Assembly: GCF_039542055.1 (NCBI RefSeq)
Contig: NZ_BAABHK010000001.1
Location: 682,001-746,000, forward strand
Direction of reading: 5' to 3'
Length of the DNA: 64,000 nt
DNA from: Actinoallomurus vinaceus
GTDB taxonomy: Bacteria; Actinomycetota; Actinomycetes; Streptosporangiales; Streptosporangiaceae
In this document: one piece after another, positions 15,187 through 24,450 of the stretch
How positions within the stretch are numbered: position 1 is the first letter of the stretch
Layout: every line of letters begins with the position of its first letter
Made by a program: the position numbers and the translations under genes
Notes under the pieces: model-generated
What the model saw: only the letters and a program-made list of their open reading frames with translations
What the model was told of the DNA's origin: nothing
Databases searched by the model: none

Positions 15187-18100
15187 TCAGCCTCCGGTGT
15201 AGGCGCGGATGATGGTCTGGTCGATCTTTCCGCCGCCGTTGTCGGTGGCCTGGACCCGCAGGGACACCGCCTGGCCCTTCGTGACCTTGGGAAGCTTGGC
15301 GGTGTACTTGCCGCCGGTTCCCGCGGTGACGGTGACGGCCTTCCAGGTCTTGCCGTCGTCGAGGGAGGTCCACAGCTTCAGGCCGGTGGCCTTGGCAGCG
15401 GCCGATCCCTTGACGCGGGCGACGGTGAAGGTCGCGGTGTCACCGCTGGGGTGGTTGAGCAGGTCCAGCGGCAACGCGTAGTCCACGGTCAGCAGCGGCA
15501 CCCGCGTCTCACCCGGCTTCGACCGGAACGTCCACGTCGTCGACGTCTTGGTGGAGATGGGCAGCGCCGCGGACACGTCGGTGGTGTAGTCGAGCCGGTA
15601 GGTGCCGGCCTTCTCCGGGACGGTGAAGTCGCCGATGTACCCCTGGACCTTGCCGGACGCCGCCTTGCCGTCCGCGTACAGGCGCATCGACCGCTTGATC
15701 TTCTTCTCCCAGACATCGTCGCCGGCCTGGTTGTCCAGGCCGTCCGGCTCGTTCTGGGTGTCGTTCAGCTCCACGTGGATCCCGTCACCGGTCCGGGTGA
15801 CCGGCTCGATCGCGTATCCCAGCATCGGATCGGTGGCCGAGTACGGTCCGGGGTGGAACGGCGAACGGAACCAGTTCATGGTGTACCGGTGGCCGGCCGC
15901 GTAGTGCCGGAGCGGCAGCTGGGCGAACCAGGGGAACTCGGTGAAGCTCCCCTCGAGACCGGCCTCCTCCAGCCAGCGGACGCCGGGCTCCCCGGTGACG
16001 TAGTCGACGCGCGTCGACCCGGTGGTGACCTGGTTGCCGCCGCCTTCGCTCACCAGGTATCCCACCGGAGACATGCCGTAGCGGTGCGGGTCGACCGCGG
16101 TCTTGGTCGAGCCGTCGACCGAGCCGAATCGCTGGTCGAGGCGGGCGAAGTCCTTCAGGTCGGGCTTGTAGTCGACCGAGGCGGGAACCCTGCCGCCGAG
16201 GTCGTGCAGCACCGAGTAGACGGTCTTCGCGCTGTCCAGGGCGAACGCCGCGTAGGCATGGAACGAACCGGTCCGTGCCGTGCCGGTCGGGACGCTGTAG
16301 ACCGCCGGCGACGCGGTGCCGTCGAACACGGCGACGTCGACCGCCCAGTTGAATCCGCCGGCCGTGCGCTCGACGTGCAGGGTCGGGTCGGCCATCGTGG
16401 TGCCCGGCGCGGACGCCTTCACCGGCTTGGCCTGGGCGCCGTCGAGGGTGACGGTCGTGTCGCCGGTCACCGACACCTCCGGCGTCCCCGCGAACGCCAT
16501 CCGCGTCTTGTTCTTCGTGTCGTCCCAAACGGCGCCGAGGACGGCGTACCGCCCGGCGGGCACCCGCAACGTCGTGGTCCCGGTCGCGCCCACGGTGGCC
16601 TGACCGTTGAACAGGTTCGGGTCGTCCACGCTGACCACCGACGCCCCCGCGCCGAAGGCGCCACTCGGCGTGCCCGGCAGCGCGGTCGCCTTCACCGTCA
16701 GCGTGTGCAGGACCGGTTCGGCGTAGGCGCCCACCGGCGTGCGCAGCGACACGCCGGTCGCGGTCGCGGTCACCACCCCGCTGTAGCCGCCCGCGGTCGT
16801 GAGCCCACGGGGGTCCAGGGTGACGGCGGCGGACGCGGACCCGCCCGCGGGAACGGTGACGGAGGCCGGCACGCTCAGACCCTTGGCCGCGTGGCCCGCA
16901 CGGTCGGCCAGGGTGGCCGCGAGCTTCAGCGTGACCGGCTTGGCGCCCGTGTTCGTCCAGCTCAGCTGCTTGGTCAGGGCACCGGTCGCGCCGTGCGGGA
17001 TCGGCCCGAAGGAGGCGGCGGGCTGGTCGCCGATGACGGTGGCCGCCGTCGCCGCGCCGACGTCGAGCCGGCCGCCGCCGACCTGGAAGACGGTTCCCGG
17101 CACTCCGTGGGCGGTGGACACCAGCGCGGCCTTGAGCCGGGCGGCCGTCCAGGAGGGGTGCTTCTGCAGCAGGTCCGCGGCGGCCCCGGCGACGTGCGGG
17201 GTGGCCATGGAGGTGCCGCTGGAGGAGGTGTAGCGGGAGTCCACGGGCGTTCCCATGGAGGTCCCGGCGGCGCGCGCGGCGATGATGTCGACGCCGGGGG
17301 CGGAGATCTCCGGTTTGACGGTCCCCTGGTCACCGCGGCTGGAGAAGTCGGCGACCTTGTCGTGGCCGTCGACCGCGCCGACGGTCAGCGCCGAGGCGGC
17401 GATTCCGGGGGTGCCGACGGTGTTCGTAGCCGGCCCGTCGTTCCCGGCCGCGATGACGAACAGCGTGTTGTTCTTGGCGGTGAGGTCGTTCACGGCCGTG
17501 GACAGGGGATCGTTGGCCGGGTCCTCGACCGGGCCGCCGAGGCTCATGCTGACGATCCTGGCCTTGGGAGCGGCCCACTCCATTCCGGCGATGATGCCGG
17601 ATTCCTCGCCGCCCCCGTCGTCGCCGAGGACCTTGCCGATGATCAGGTCGGCGTCGGGGGCGACGCCCTTGCGCGCGCCCTTGGCGGCCGCACCGGTGCC
17701 CGCGATCGTCGCGGCGACGTGCGTGCCGTGCCCGAAGCGGTCGACCGTGTCCTTGGCCTGGCTGAAGTTCTTCTGCTCGGCGATCCGGCCCTTCAGATCC
17801 GGGTGGGTGGCGTCGACGCCGGTGTCGAGGATGGCGACCTTGACGCCCTTGCCGGTGGCGCCGGCCTTCCAGGCGGCGGGGGCGCCGATCTGGGTGAGGT
17901 TGTGGTCGAGGGCCAGGGCATGGACCTTGCGGTCGAGCCAGATGTGCTTGACGCTCCCGGCGAGTGCGCTGCGGGCCAGCGCGGGCCCCTGGGACTTCGG
18001 CTGGTGTACGGCGGTGGCGCCGAGACTGTGCAGCGTCCTGCCCGCCGCCAGCGCCTTCACCGCGCCGCCGCCCTGCACGATCAGCGGCAGGTCGGACCGC

Positions 18101-18483
18101 TTGGCGTCGTCGTCACCCTCCTGGATCAACGTGGTGACGTCGAACAGCGCCGGGTCGTACAGCTTGCCGACCTTCCCGACGACGTCCCCGGGGATCACCT
18201 TGACGGTCCCGTCCGGCCGGATGTCCTTGAGGAACGGCACGTTGCCGCGTCCGGAGCCGGGCTTCACCGACACGAGGGGAGGGCGATTCTTCACGGTCCG
18301 TACCTGCACGACGTCCCCGGTGACCAGCGTCACCTTCCAGGACCGGCCCGCAGGGAGCCTCGCCGCCTTCGCGGCCTGCGAGGACGTCGCGGTACGGGCG
18401 GGCGTGGCGTGTGCGGCGGCCGGGACCCCGGCGACCGCGGCACCGGCGAGGGTGATCGCCACGCCCGCGCTGAGTCTTCTCAT
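15187..18483 (-). CDS. Secreted S8 family serine peptidase (subtilisin-like), copy 1
   Basis: A 1,098-residue secreted protease. The signal peptide ends around AHA-TP (residue 26). A propeptide (about 27-190) precedes the S8 domain with catalytic Asp220 (AILDTGVD), His252 (FGHGTHVA), oxyanion Asn348 (AAGNDG) and Ser425 (SSGTSMATPHVAG). The remaining 600 residues are beta-rich, including fibronectin/CARDB-like stretches (SWTNTGAKPVTLKLAATL), and end RVQATDNGGGKIDQTIIRAYTGG. It is paralogous to the next gene, with conserved upstream DNA. It probably degrades extracellular protein. Neighbours are convergent proline dehydrogenase and, upstream, its twin. Confidence 0.93.
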   Translation of the reverse strand: MRRLSAGVAITLAGAAVAGVPAAAHATPARTATSSQAAKAARLPAGRSWKVTLVTGDVVQVRTVKNRPPLVSVKPGSGRGNVPFLKDIRPDGTVKVIPGDVVGKVGKLYDPALFDVTTLIQEGDDDAKRSDLPLIVQGGGAVKALAAGRTLHSLGATAVHQPKSQGPALARSALAGSVKHIWLDRKVHALALDHNLTQIGAPAAWKAGATGKGVKVAILDTGVDATHPDLKGRIAEQKNFSQAKDTVDRFGHGTHVAATIAGTGAAAKGARKGVAPDADLIIGKVLGDDGGGEESGIIAGMEWAAPKARIVSMSLGGPVEDPANDPLSTAVNDLTAKNNTLFVIAAGNDGPATNTVGTPGIAASALTVGAVDGHDKVADFSSRGDQGTVKPEISAPGVDIIAARAAGTSMGTPVDSRYTSSSGTSMATPHVAGAAADLLQKHPSWTAARLKAALVSTAHGVPGTVFQVGGGRLDVGAATAATVIGDQPAASFGPIPHGATGALTKQLSWTNTGAKPVTLKLAATLADRAGHAAKGLSVPASVTVPAGGSASAAVTLDPRGLTTAGGYSGVVTATATGVSLRTPVGAYAEPVLHTLTVKATALPGTPSGAFGAGASVVSVDDPNLFNGQATVGATGTTTLRVPAGRYAVLGAVWDDTKNKTRMAFAGTPEVSVTGDTTVTLDGAQAKPVKASAPGTTMADPTLHVERTAGGFNWAVDVAVFDGTASPAVYSVPTGTARTGSFHAYAAFALDSAKTVYSVLHDLGGRVPASVDYKPDLKDFARLDQRFGSVDGSTKTAVDPHRYGMSPVGYLVSEGGGNQVTTGSTRVDYVTGEPGVRWLEEAGLEGSFTEFPWFAQLPLRHYAAGHRYTMNWFRSPFHPGPYSATDPMLGYAIEPVTRTGDGIHVELNDTQNEPDGLDNQAGDDVWEKKIKRSMRLYADGKAASGKVQGYIGDFTVPEKAGTYRLDYTTDVSAALPISTKTSTTWTFRSKPGETRVPLLTVDYALPLDLLNHPSGDTATFTVARVKGSAAAKATGLKLWTSLDDGKTWKAVTVTAGTGGKYTAKLPKVTKGQAVSLRVQATDNGGGKIDQTIIRAYTGG

Positions 18484-18597
18484 TCGGCGACTCGATTCTC
18501 TTGGACAACATCTGTCACAGAGGATTGGTCGCAGAACCCGGGATGTTTCCGACGAATTCCGGATGTATTCGGGCGGATGCTCCGAGTGGCCGGTGAT

Positions 18598-18630
18598 CCC
18601 TGGCGGTCGCCGGCGCGGCGACCGCCAGGG
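18598..18630. terminator. Perfect 14-bp hairpin downstream of subtilisin copy 2
   Basis: CCCTGGCGGTCGCC (18598-18611) pairs perfectly with 18617-18630 around a 5-nt GGCGC loop, 7 bp after the stop of the upstream minus-strand protease gene. There is no T tract, as is common for actinobacterial terminators. It would insulate the two protease genes from each other. Confidence 0.7.
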
Positions 18631-18637
18631 AGACGGC

Positions 18638-21600
18638 TCAGTTGCCGGTGTAGGCGCGGATGACGGTCTGGTCGATCTTGCTGCCGCCGGAGTCGGTGGC
18701 CTGGACGCGCAGGGACACGCCCTGGCCGTTGCCGGCCTTGGGGAGCTTGGCGGTGTATTTGCCGTTGCTCCCGGCGGTGACGGTGGCTTCCTGCCAGGTG
18801 GTGCCGTCGTCGAGGGAGGTCCACAGCTTCAGGCCGGTGGCCTTGGCGGTGGCGGATCCCTTGACGCGGGCGACGGTGAAGGTGGCGGTGTCGCCGTTCG
18901 GGTGGTTGAGCAGGTCCAGCGGCAGGGCGTAGTCCACGGTCAGGAGCGGCACCCGTGTCTCACCCGGCTTCGAGCGGAACGTCCACGTCGTCGACGTCTT
19001 CCCCGACACCGGCGTGAGTTTCGAGGTGTCCAGGTCGTAGACGAGCCGGTAGGTGCCGGCTTTGGCGGGCACGCTGAAGTCCCCGTAGGAATGCGCACTC
19101 GTGCCGGCGAGGCTGTCGTCGGCGTAAAGCTTCATCGAGTGAGTGGCCTGCCCAGGCAGGTCGTCACCAATGGCGACCGTGCAGTCGAATCCGTCGACGC
19201 GGTCCTGAAGGGGCACCAGTTCGACGTGGATGTTCCCGGGCGCGCGGGTGACCGGCCGAGGAACGCAAAAGCTGCCGGTCTCCCCGGTCGCGGAGTACGG
19301 ACCGGGCCGGGTCGGCTGGCGCATCCAATCCTCGGTGTACACCCCGCCGGGGGAGTACGTCCGTACGGTTTCCTGAGGGAGCCGGCCGACCGTGTCATTC
19401 GCCGGCCCGGCCTCGTCCTGCCAGCGGACCCCGCCGGTGGCGGTCACGTAGTCGGTGCGCGCCGAGCCGGCGGCGACGTCTTCAGGTGTCTGGTCGACCA
19501 TGAAGCCCGCGGGGGTCACGCCGCGCCGTACGTGCCTGACGGGCGTGCTCGTGTCGCCGCCGAGCGCGTGGAAACGCTCGTCGATACGTGCGAACTCCTC
19601 CTGGTCCGCGGTGTAGTCGATCTTGTCGGGGACCCGGGAGCCAAGGTCGTGCAGCAGGCTGTAGACCTTCGTGCCGTCATCACTCGACACTCGGCCGCCG
19701 ACGTAGACATTCAAGGTCCCGGTCTTCGGGGCGTCGATCGGGGTGCTGTAGAGGGTCGGATAGTCGAGCTGGAAATTCCAGATGCCGTCAGCGGTGCCGC
19801 GTTCGATCTGGAGGGACAGGTCGCTCATCTTCGACGCGCCCGGGGCTGCGATCTTCACCGGTTCGGCCTTCGAAGCGTCCAGTGACAGCGCGGTGTCCCG
19901 GTCGACGTTCACCTCTGAGGTGCCCGCGAGCGCGATCGGCGCCGACTCCGAACCCGTCTCCTCGATCAGACCGAGCACGATGTAGCGGCCGGTTGCGACC
20001 GGCACCGTGGCGACACCCGAATCGTCGATCGCCGAAAGGGTCGAGAGGGTGTTCGGGTCGTCCAGGTTGATCACCCACGCCTCCGCCACGGTGCTCCCCT
20101 TGGGCGCGTCCGGAAGGGGCGTTGCCTTGAGAGTGAGTGTGTGGGTCTCCGGTTCGGCGAACGCGCCGAGTGGGGTGCGCAGCGTGACGCCGCCCGCCTG
20201 CGCGGTGACCGCACCGCTGTAGTAGCCGCCGGTGGACAGGCGGCTGGGGTCGAGGGTCAGCGTCGCGGACGCCGAGCCGCCCGCCGGGACGGTCACCGAC
20301 GCGGGCACCTGGACGGCGCCGGGGTCGTGGCCGGCGTGGTCGGTGAACGCCGCCGACAGCCGCATTTCCACCGGCGAGGAGCCGGTGTTGGTCCAGCTCA
20401 GCTTCTTGGTCACGGTCTGCGTCGAGCCGTGGGGGATCCGGCCGAACGCGACGCCGGAGTCGTCCGCGGTGACGGTCGCCGCGACGGCGGCCGCCACGTC
20501 GAGACGCCCGGCGCCCACCTGGTACACGCTGCCGGTCACGGCGTGCGCGGTCGACGTCAGGGCCGCTTTCAACCGGGCCGGCGTCCAGTCGGGGTGCTTC
20601 TGCAGCAGGTCGGCCGCGGCTCCGGCGACGTGAGGTGTCGCCATCGAGGTGCCGCTGGCGGCGGTGTAGTACGCGTCCACCGGGCTGCCCATCGTCGTGC
20701 CGGCGGCCCGGGCGGAGACGGTGTCGACGCCGGGCGCGGCGATGTCCGGCTTCAGGAGACTGCCACCACGGCTGGAGAAGTCGGCCGGCTTGTCGTCGCC
20801 GTCGACGGCACCGACGGTCAGCGCGGCGGGCGCGATACCGGGGGACCCGACGGTGTCGGCGTCCGGCCCGTCGTTGCCGGCCGCCACGACGAAGAGCGTG
20901 CCGTACTGGGCGGTGAGGTCGTCGGCGGTCTTCGCCACCGGGTCGCTGTCGGGGTCGGCCGTGTCATCGACCGGGCTGCCGAGACTCATGCTGACGATCT
21001 TGGCCTTCGGGGCCGCCCACTCCATGCCCTTGATGACGTCCGACTCGTAGCCACTGCCGGTGTCGTCCAGCACCTTGCCGATGAGCAGGTGGGCGTCCGG
21101 GGCGACGCCTTTGCGTTGGCCGTGGGCGGCGGCGCCGGTACCGGCGATGGTGGCGGCCACGTGGGTGCCGTGGCCGAACCGGTCAACCGTGTCCTTGCTG
21201 TCGGTCGCGAAGTTCTGCTGCTCGGCGATCTGGCCCTTCAGGTCCGGGTGCGTGGCGTCGATCCCGGTGTCCAGGACGGCGACGTCGACGCCCTTGCCGG
21301 TGGCTCCGGCCGTCCAGGCGGCGGGAGCCCCGATCTGCTCCAGGTCGCGGTCCAGCTTCGTGGCCTTCACCTTGCGGTCCAGCCAGATGTGCTGCACGCC
21401 GGAGGCCAGCTTTCCGGAGGCGGTCAGCGCGGCCGGGCGCTTGCCCTTGGGCTGGCGTACGGCGGTCGCGCGGACGGCCTTCAGGCTGCGTCCCTGGGCA
21501 TCGCCGCCCTGCACGATCAACGGGAGGGTCGAACGTGAGGCGTCGTCGTCCCCCTGTTCGATCAGCGTGGTGACGTTGAAGAGCGCGGGATCGATCTTCT

Positions 21601-21922
21601 TGCCGATGAGTCGTCCTACGTCGACCGGGATGACGCGGATCGTTCCATCAGGCCGGATGTCCCGGACGAACGGCACGTTCGTCCGGCCCTTTCCCGGCTG
21701 GACGGACACCATCGGTGGGCGGTTCTTGACCGTATGGACCTGGACGGTGTCCCCGGTCACCAGGGTCACCTTCCACGATCGGCCCGCGGGAAGCCTGGCC
21801 GCGGCCGTCTTCGCGGCCTTCGGGGTCTTGGGGGTGGCGGGGGTGGCGTGCGCGGTGGCCGGGAATCCGGTGGCCGCGAGTCCGGCGAGGGTGATGGCCA
21901 CGCCCGCTCTGGGTCTTCTCAT
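18638..21922 (-). CDS. Secreted S8 family serine peptidase (subtilisin-like), copy 2
   Basis: A 1,094-residue paralogue of the neighbouring protease with the same architecture: signal peptide to about residue 26, propeptide, S8 domain with Asp218 (AVLDTGID), His251 (GHGTHVA), Asn350 (AAGND) and Ser426 (ASGTSMATP), then a long beta-rich C-terminal region. The last 110 or so residues (from SKPGETRVPLLTVDY) are almost identical to copy 1, while residues around 620-980 differ strongly. The first 55 bp upstream of the ATG also match copy 1. Separate terminators and promoters suggest independent expression. Confidence 0.93.
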   Translation of the reverse strand: MRRPRAGVAITLAGLAATGFPATAHATPATPKTPKAAKTAAARLPAGRSWKVTLVTGDTVQVHTVKNRPPMVSVQPGKGRTNVPFVRDIRPDGTIRVIPVDVGRLIGKKIDPALFNVTTLIEQGDDDASRSTLPLIVQGGDAQGRSLKAVRATAVRQPKGKRPAALTASGKLASGVQHIWLDRKVKATKLDRDLEQIGAPAAWTAGATGKGVDVAVLDTGIDATHPDLKGQIAEQQNFATDSKDTVDRFGHGTHVAATIAGTGAAAHGQRKGVAPDAHLLIGKVLDDTGSGYESDVIKGMEWAAPKAKIVSMSLGSPVDDTADPDSDPVAKTADDLTAQYGTLFVVAAGNDGPDADTVGSPGIAPAALTVGAVDGDDKPADFSSRGGSLLKPDIAAPGVDTVSARAAGTTMGSPVDAYYTAASGTSMATPHVAGAAADLLQKHPDWTPARLKAALTSTAHAVTGSVYQVGAGRLDVAAAVAATVTADDSGVAFGRIPHGSTQTVTKKLSWTNTGSSPVEMRLSAAFTDHAGHDPGAVQVPASVTVPAGGSASATLTLDPSRLSTGGYYSGAVTAQAGGVTLRTPLGAFAEPETHTLTLKATPLPDAPKGSTVAEAWVINLDDPNTLSTLSAIDDSGVATVPVATGRYIVLGLIEETGSESAPIALAGTSEVNVDRDTALSLDASKAEPVKIAAPGASKMSDLSLQIERGTADGIWNFQLDYPTLYSTPIDAPKTGTLNVYVGGRVSSDDGTKVYSLLHDLGSRVPDKIDYTADQEEFARIDERFHALGGDTSTPVRHVRRGVTPAGFMVDQTPEDVAAGSARTDYVTATGGVRWQDEAGPANDTVGRLPQETVRTYSPGGVYTEDWMRQPTRPGPYSATGETGSFCVPRPVTRAPGNIHVELVPLQDRVDGFDCTVAIGDDLPGQATHSMKLYADDSLAGTSAHSYGDFSVPAKAGTYRLVYDLDTSKLTPVSGKTSTTWTFRSKPGETRVPLLTVDYALPLDLLNHPNGDTATFTVARVKGSATAKATGLKLWTSLDDGTTWQEATVTAGSNGKYTAKLPKAGNGQGVSLRVQATDSGGSKIDQTVIRAYTGN

Positions 21923-22070
21923 GCAGCGACTCGATCCTCATTGACAACATCGGTCGCAGAGGATCACCCGCAAGAGTCAGTTCCTTTCCGCCGCTTCGAC
22001 GGCCGCCAGGTCACGGACCTGACGGGGCGGGCGGCTCGGTACGCTTCTGGGAGACGGGAGGCTGACGAAG

Positions 22071-22865
22071 ATGATCGCGATTCTCGGTGCCGGAAAGATG
22101 GGCGAGGCACTGCTGTCCGGGGTGCTGCGGGCCGGGCGCAAGTCGTCCGAGCTGCTGGTCACGACGCGGCGCGAGGAGCGCGGGGCGCAGTTGCGCGAGC
22201 GGTACGGCGTCCAGGTCGTCACCAACGCCGAGGCCGCCGCGACCGCCGACACCCTCGTCCTGGCCGTCAAGCCGCAGGACATGGGCACGCTGCTCGCGGA
22301 GCTGAAGGACCACGTCCCGGCCGGGCGGCTGGTCATCTCCCTGGCGGCGGGCATCCCGACCGCGTTCATCGAGGAGCGGCTGCCCGAGGACGTCGCGGTC
22401 GTCCGGGTGATGTCCAACACGCCCGTCCACGTCGACGAGGCGATGAGCGTGATCTCCGCCGGCACGCACGCCGGTGAGGAGCACCTCAAGCTGACCGAGG
22501 AACTGCTGAGCCCGGTCGGCAAGGTGCTGCGCATCCCCGAGTCGCTGCAGGACGCCGCGACCGCGCTGTCCGGCAGCGGCCCCGCGTACTTCTACTACCT
22601 CGTCGAGGCGATGGTCGACGCGGGCATCCTGCTCGGCATGCCGCGCGCCGCCGCGCTCGAGATGGTGATCCAGTCGGCGGTCGGTGCGGCGGTCATGCTG
22701 CGCGACTCCGGCGACCACCCGGTCATGCTGCGCGAGGCGGTCACCTCGCCCGCCGGCACGACGATCTCGGCCATCCGCGAGCTGGAGCGCCACGGCGTCC
22801 GCGCCGCCGTCATCGAGGCCATCGAGGCCGCCCGCGACCGCGGCCGCGAGCTCGGCGCCGGCTGA
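22071..22865 (+). CDS. proC: Pyrroline-5-carboxylate reductase ProC
   Basis: A 264-residue cytoplasmic enzyme for the last step of proline synthesis, reducing P5C with NAD(P)H. The N-terminal Rossmann motif is IAILGAGKMGEAL, followed by VLAVKPQDM, VRVMSNTPVHV and the C-terminal family signature running from LREAVTSPAGTT into ISAIRELERHGVRAA. Length matches the family. GGGAGG lies upstream of ATG 22071. It is divergent from the second protease. Proline synthesis and degradation genes thus bracket the protease pair. Confidence 0.96.
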   Translation: MIAILGAGKMGEALLSGVLRAGRKSSELLVTTRREERGAQLRERYGVQVVTNAEAAATADTLVLAVKPQDMGTLLAELKDHVPAGRLVISLAAGIPTAFIEERLPEDVAVVRVMSNTPVHVDEAMSVISAGTHAGEEHLKLTEELLSPVGKVLRIPESLQDAATALSGSGPAYFYYLVEAMVDAGILLGMPRAAALEMVIQSAVGAAVMLRDSGDHPVMLREAVTSPAGTTISAIRELERHGVRAAVIEAIEAARDRGRELGAG

Positions 22866-22946
22866 CCCGCGAAGCTTTTTCGGCCGGGAGGTGCATTTCT
22901 CGGCCGGGAATTGAACCGATCGGCCCGTGGGAACGGTAAGACGGGT

Positions 22947-23345
22947 ATGGGCCTGATACTTCGCCTGCTCGTCGTCGCGGGACTCGCGGCCGACGCGATC
23001 ATTCACATCCATCTGGCCGGGGACATGGGATCGCCGGGCGGCGGCCTCTCGGAGGGCACGCTGTTCTGGATCCAGGGGATCGTCGCCGCGCTCGTCGCCA
23101 TGCTGGTGCTCGTGCGCGCCACCCGGCTCACGTACGGCATCGCCTTCGTCGTCGCGGCCAGCGCGCTCGGCGCGGTGCTCCTCTACCGGTACGTCGACGT
23201 GGGGTCGCTCGGACCTCTACCGAACATGTACGAGCCGGTGTGGTACACCGAGAAGGTCGTCACGACCGTCGCCGAGGCCGTGGCGACCGTCGCGGCGGCG
23301 CTCGGCCTCTGGCACGTCTCCACCCGGGAGCGCGTCAGCGGGTGA
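22947..23345 (+). CDS. Small four-helix membrane protein, unknown function
   Basis: A 132-residue protein with about four transmembrane segments: LILRLLVVAGLAADAIIHIHLA, LFWIQGIVAALVAMLVLV, YGIAFVVAASALGAVLLY and a last helix near VVTTVAEAVATVAAALGLW. His residues in helix 1 (IIHIHLA) and an aromatic loop (MYEPVWYTEK) stand out. Similar small membrane proteins occur widely in actinobacteria without known function. ATG 22947 was chosen over an upstream in-frame start because it gives a clean first helix. Its stop lies in the first copy of a tandem repeat. Confidence 0.65.
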   Translation: MGLILRLLVVAGLAADAIIHIHLAGDMGSPGGGLSEGTLFWIQGIVAALVAMLVLVRATRLTYGIAFVVAASALGAVLLYRYVDVGSLGPLPNMYEPVWYTEKVVTTVAEAVATVAAALGLWHVSTRERVSG

Positions 23346-23442
23346 CCGGCGGTCTCGACGATCCCGGCACGCGTGGCCGGGGTCAGCGGGTGACCGGCGT
23401 TTCTCGGCGATCCCGGTGTGGGGAGCCGGTCAGCGGGTGACG
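23334..23442. repeat. 47/48-bp tandem repeat carrying stop codons of both convergent genes
   Basis: GTCAGCGGGTGAC occurs at 23334, 23382 and 23429 (spacing 48 and 47 bp), with the DNA between copies also similar (GACGATCCCGGCAC and GGCGATCCCGGTGT). On the plus strand the motif reads VSG-stop, the end of the membrane protein; on the minus strand it reads VTR-stop, the end of the DNA glycosylase. The first copy ends one gene, the last ends the other, and a spare copy lies between. Confidence 0.8.
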
Positions 23443-24404
23443 CGGCGGCCCCGGGCGATCTCCGCCGTCTCCAGCTCGCGCCGGACGCGCAGCAGCAGCC
23501 CCACCCACGACCGGTAGGGCCGCCAGGCCTCGGCGATCGCCGCGAGCCGCGCCGGACTGGGGTCGTGCAGGCCGTACTCGTGTGCCATCTCGTCGTGCAG
23601 CCGGCGCTCGGAGGCGGGGAACACATCGGGGTGCCCCGCGCCCCGGATGAGGATGAGCTCGGCGGAGAACAGCCCGATGCCGGGGATCCGCTGTAGCTCG
23701 ACGAGGGCCTGCGCGGTCTCCATGGCCCGCAGCCGCCCGGCGTCGAGGTCGCCGTCGAGCGCGGCGCGGGCGATGCCGTGCAGCCGCTCGATCTTGACCG
23801 GCGGCAGCCCCGGCACGTCGGTGACGGTCAGCAGCCGCTCCGGACCGGGGAAGCTCGCGAGTCCGCCGACCCGGTCGCCGAGGCGCTCGGCCATGCGCTG
23901 CTTGATCGCGGCCGCCTGCACGATGCGGATGCGGTGCCCGATCACGCTCCAGCAGGCCGCCTCGTACGGCGAGTGGAACAGCACCGGCCGCAGCCCCGGA
24001 TGCTCCTGCCGCAGCCGGGCGACGTGCGGGTCGTCGATCGCGGCGAAGCCCGTGCCGTCGACGTCCAGCGAAAGGATGCGCCGGGCGTGCTCGGTGGCCG
24101 GGCCCACGTCGTCGGGGTGCGCGTCGATCTCGGCGAGGACCCGCGTCTCCCGCTCGCCTCCGGGACGCCCCAGGACGCCGCCTTCCCCCGTCGTCGAGTC
24201 CCTTCGGCTCGCTCCCAGGTCACCCTCCTGGCGGAGCCGGACGCCGACGGGCCGCCACGACGGCGCGGCGGGGAAGGCCAGCGCGAGCGTGCCGCGATGC
24301 CGTCCCGCGTCCGGCCGCCCGGCCGGCGTGAACCCCTCGAGGAACCGGATGCTCGCCGCCAGGTCGAACGGCCCGCGGACGGGCAACGCGACTGTTTCCG
24401 TCAT
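23430..24404 (-). CDS. DNA-3-methyladenine glycosylase II-like (AlkA) HhH-GPD protein
   Basis: A 324-residue base-excision repair glycosylase of the HhH-GPD superfamily. The glycosylase core starts near HSPYEAACWSVIGHRIRIVQAAAI, and the helix-hairpin-helix is LQRIPGIGLFSAELILIRGAGHPDVFP. Where AlkA relatives have the catalytic Asp, about six residues after the DVFP Asp, this protein appears to have Glu (DVFPASERRL). An aromatic WRPYRSWVGLLL segment follows as in AlkA. The N-terminal 100 residues match the AlkA_N-like domain loosely. ATG 24404 is the only reasonable start. Expected substrates are alkylated purines. Confidence 0.85.
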   Translation of the reverse strand: MTETVALPVRGPFDLAASIRFLEGFTPAGRPDAGRHRGTLALAFPAAPSWRPVGVRLRQEGDLGASRRDSTTGEGGVLGRPGGERETRVLAEIDAHPDDVGPATEHARRILSLDVDGTGFAAIDDPHVARLRQEHPGLRPVLFHSPYEAACWSVIGHRIRIVQAAAIKQRMAERLGDRVGGLASFPGPERLLTVTDVPGLPPVKIERLHGIARAALDGDLDAGRLRAMETAQALVELQRIPGIGLFSAELILIRGAGHPDVFPASERRLHDEMAHEYGLHDPSPARLAAIAEAWRPYRSWVGLLLRVRRELETAEIARGRRVTR

Positions 24405-24450
24405 ACCGCGATGGTCGCACCGAGGTCGGACTTTTTTGGCGAAGCCTGGC

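Noticed and set aside
15451..19885. Very long plus-strand frames opposite the two subtilisin genes
   Set aside because: They are antisense to clear S8 proteases with signal peptides and catalytic triads, and their products match no known family.
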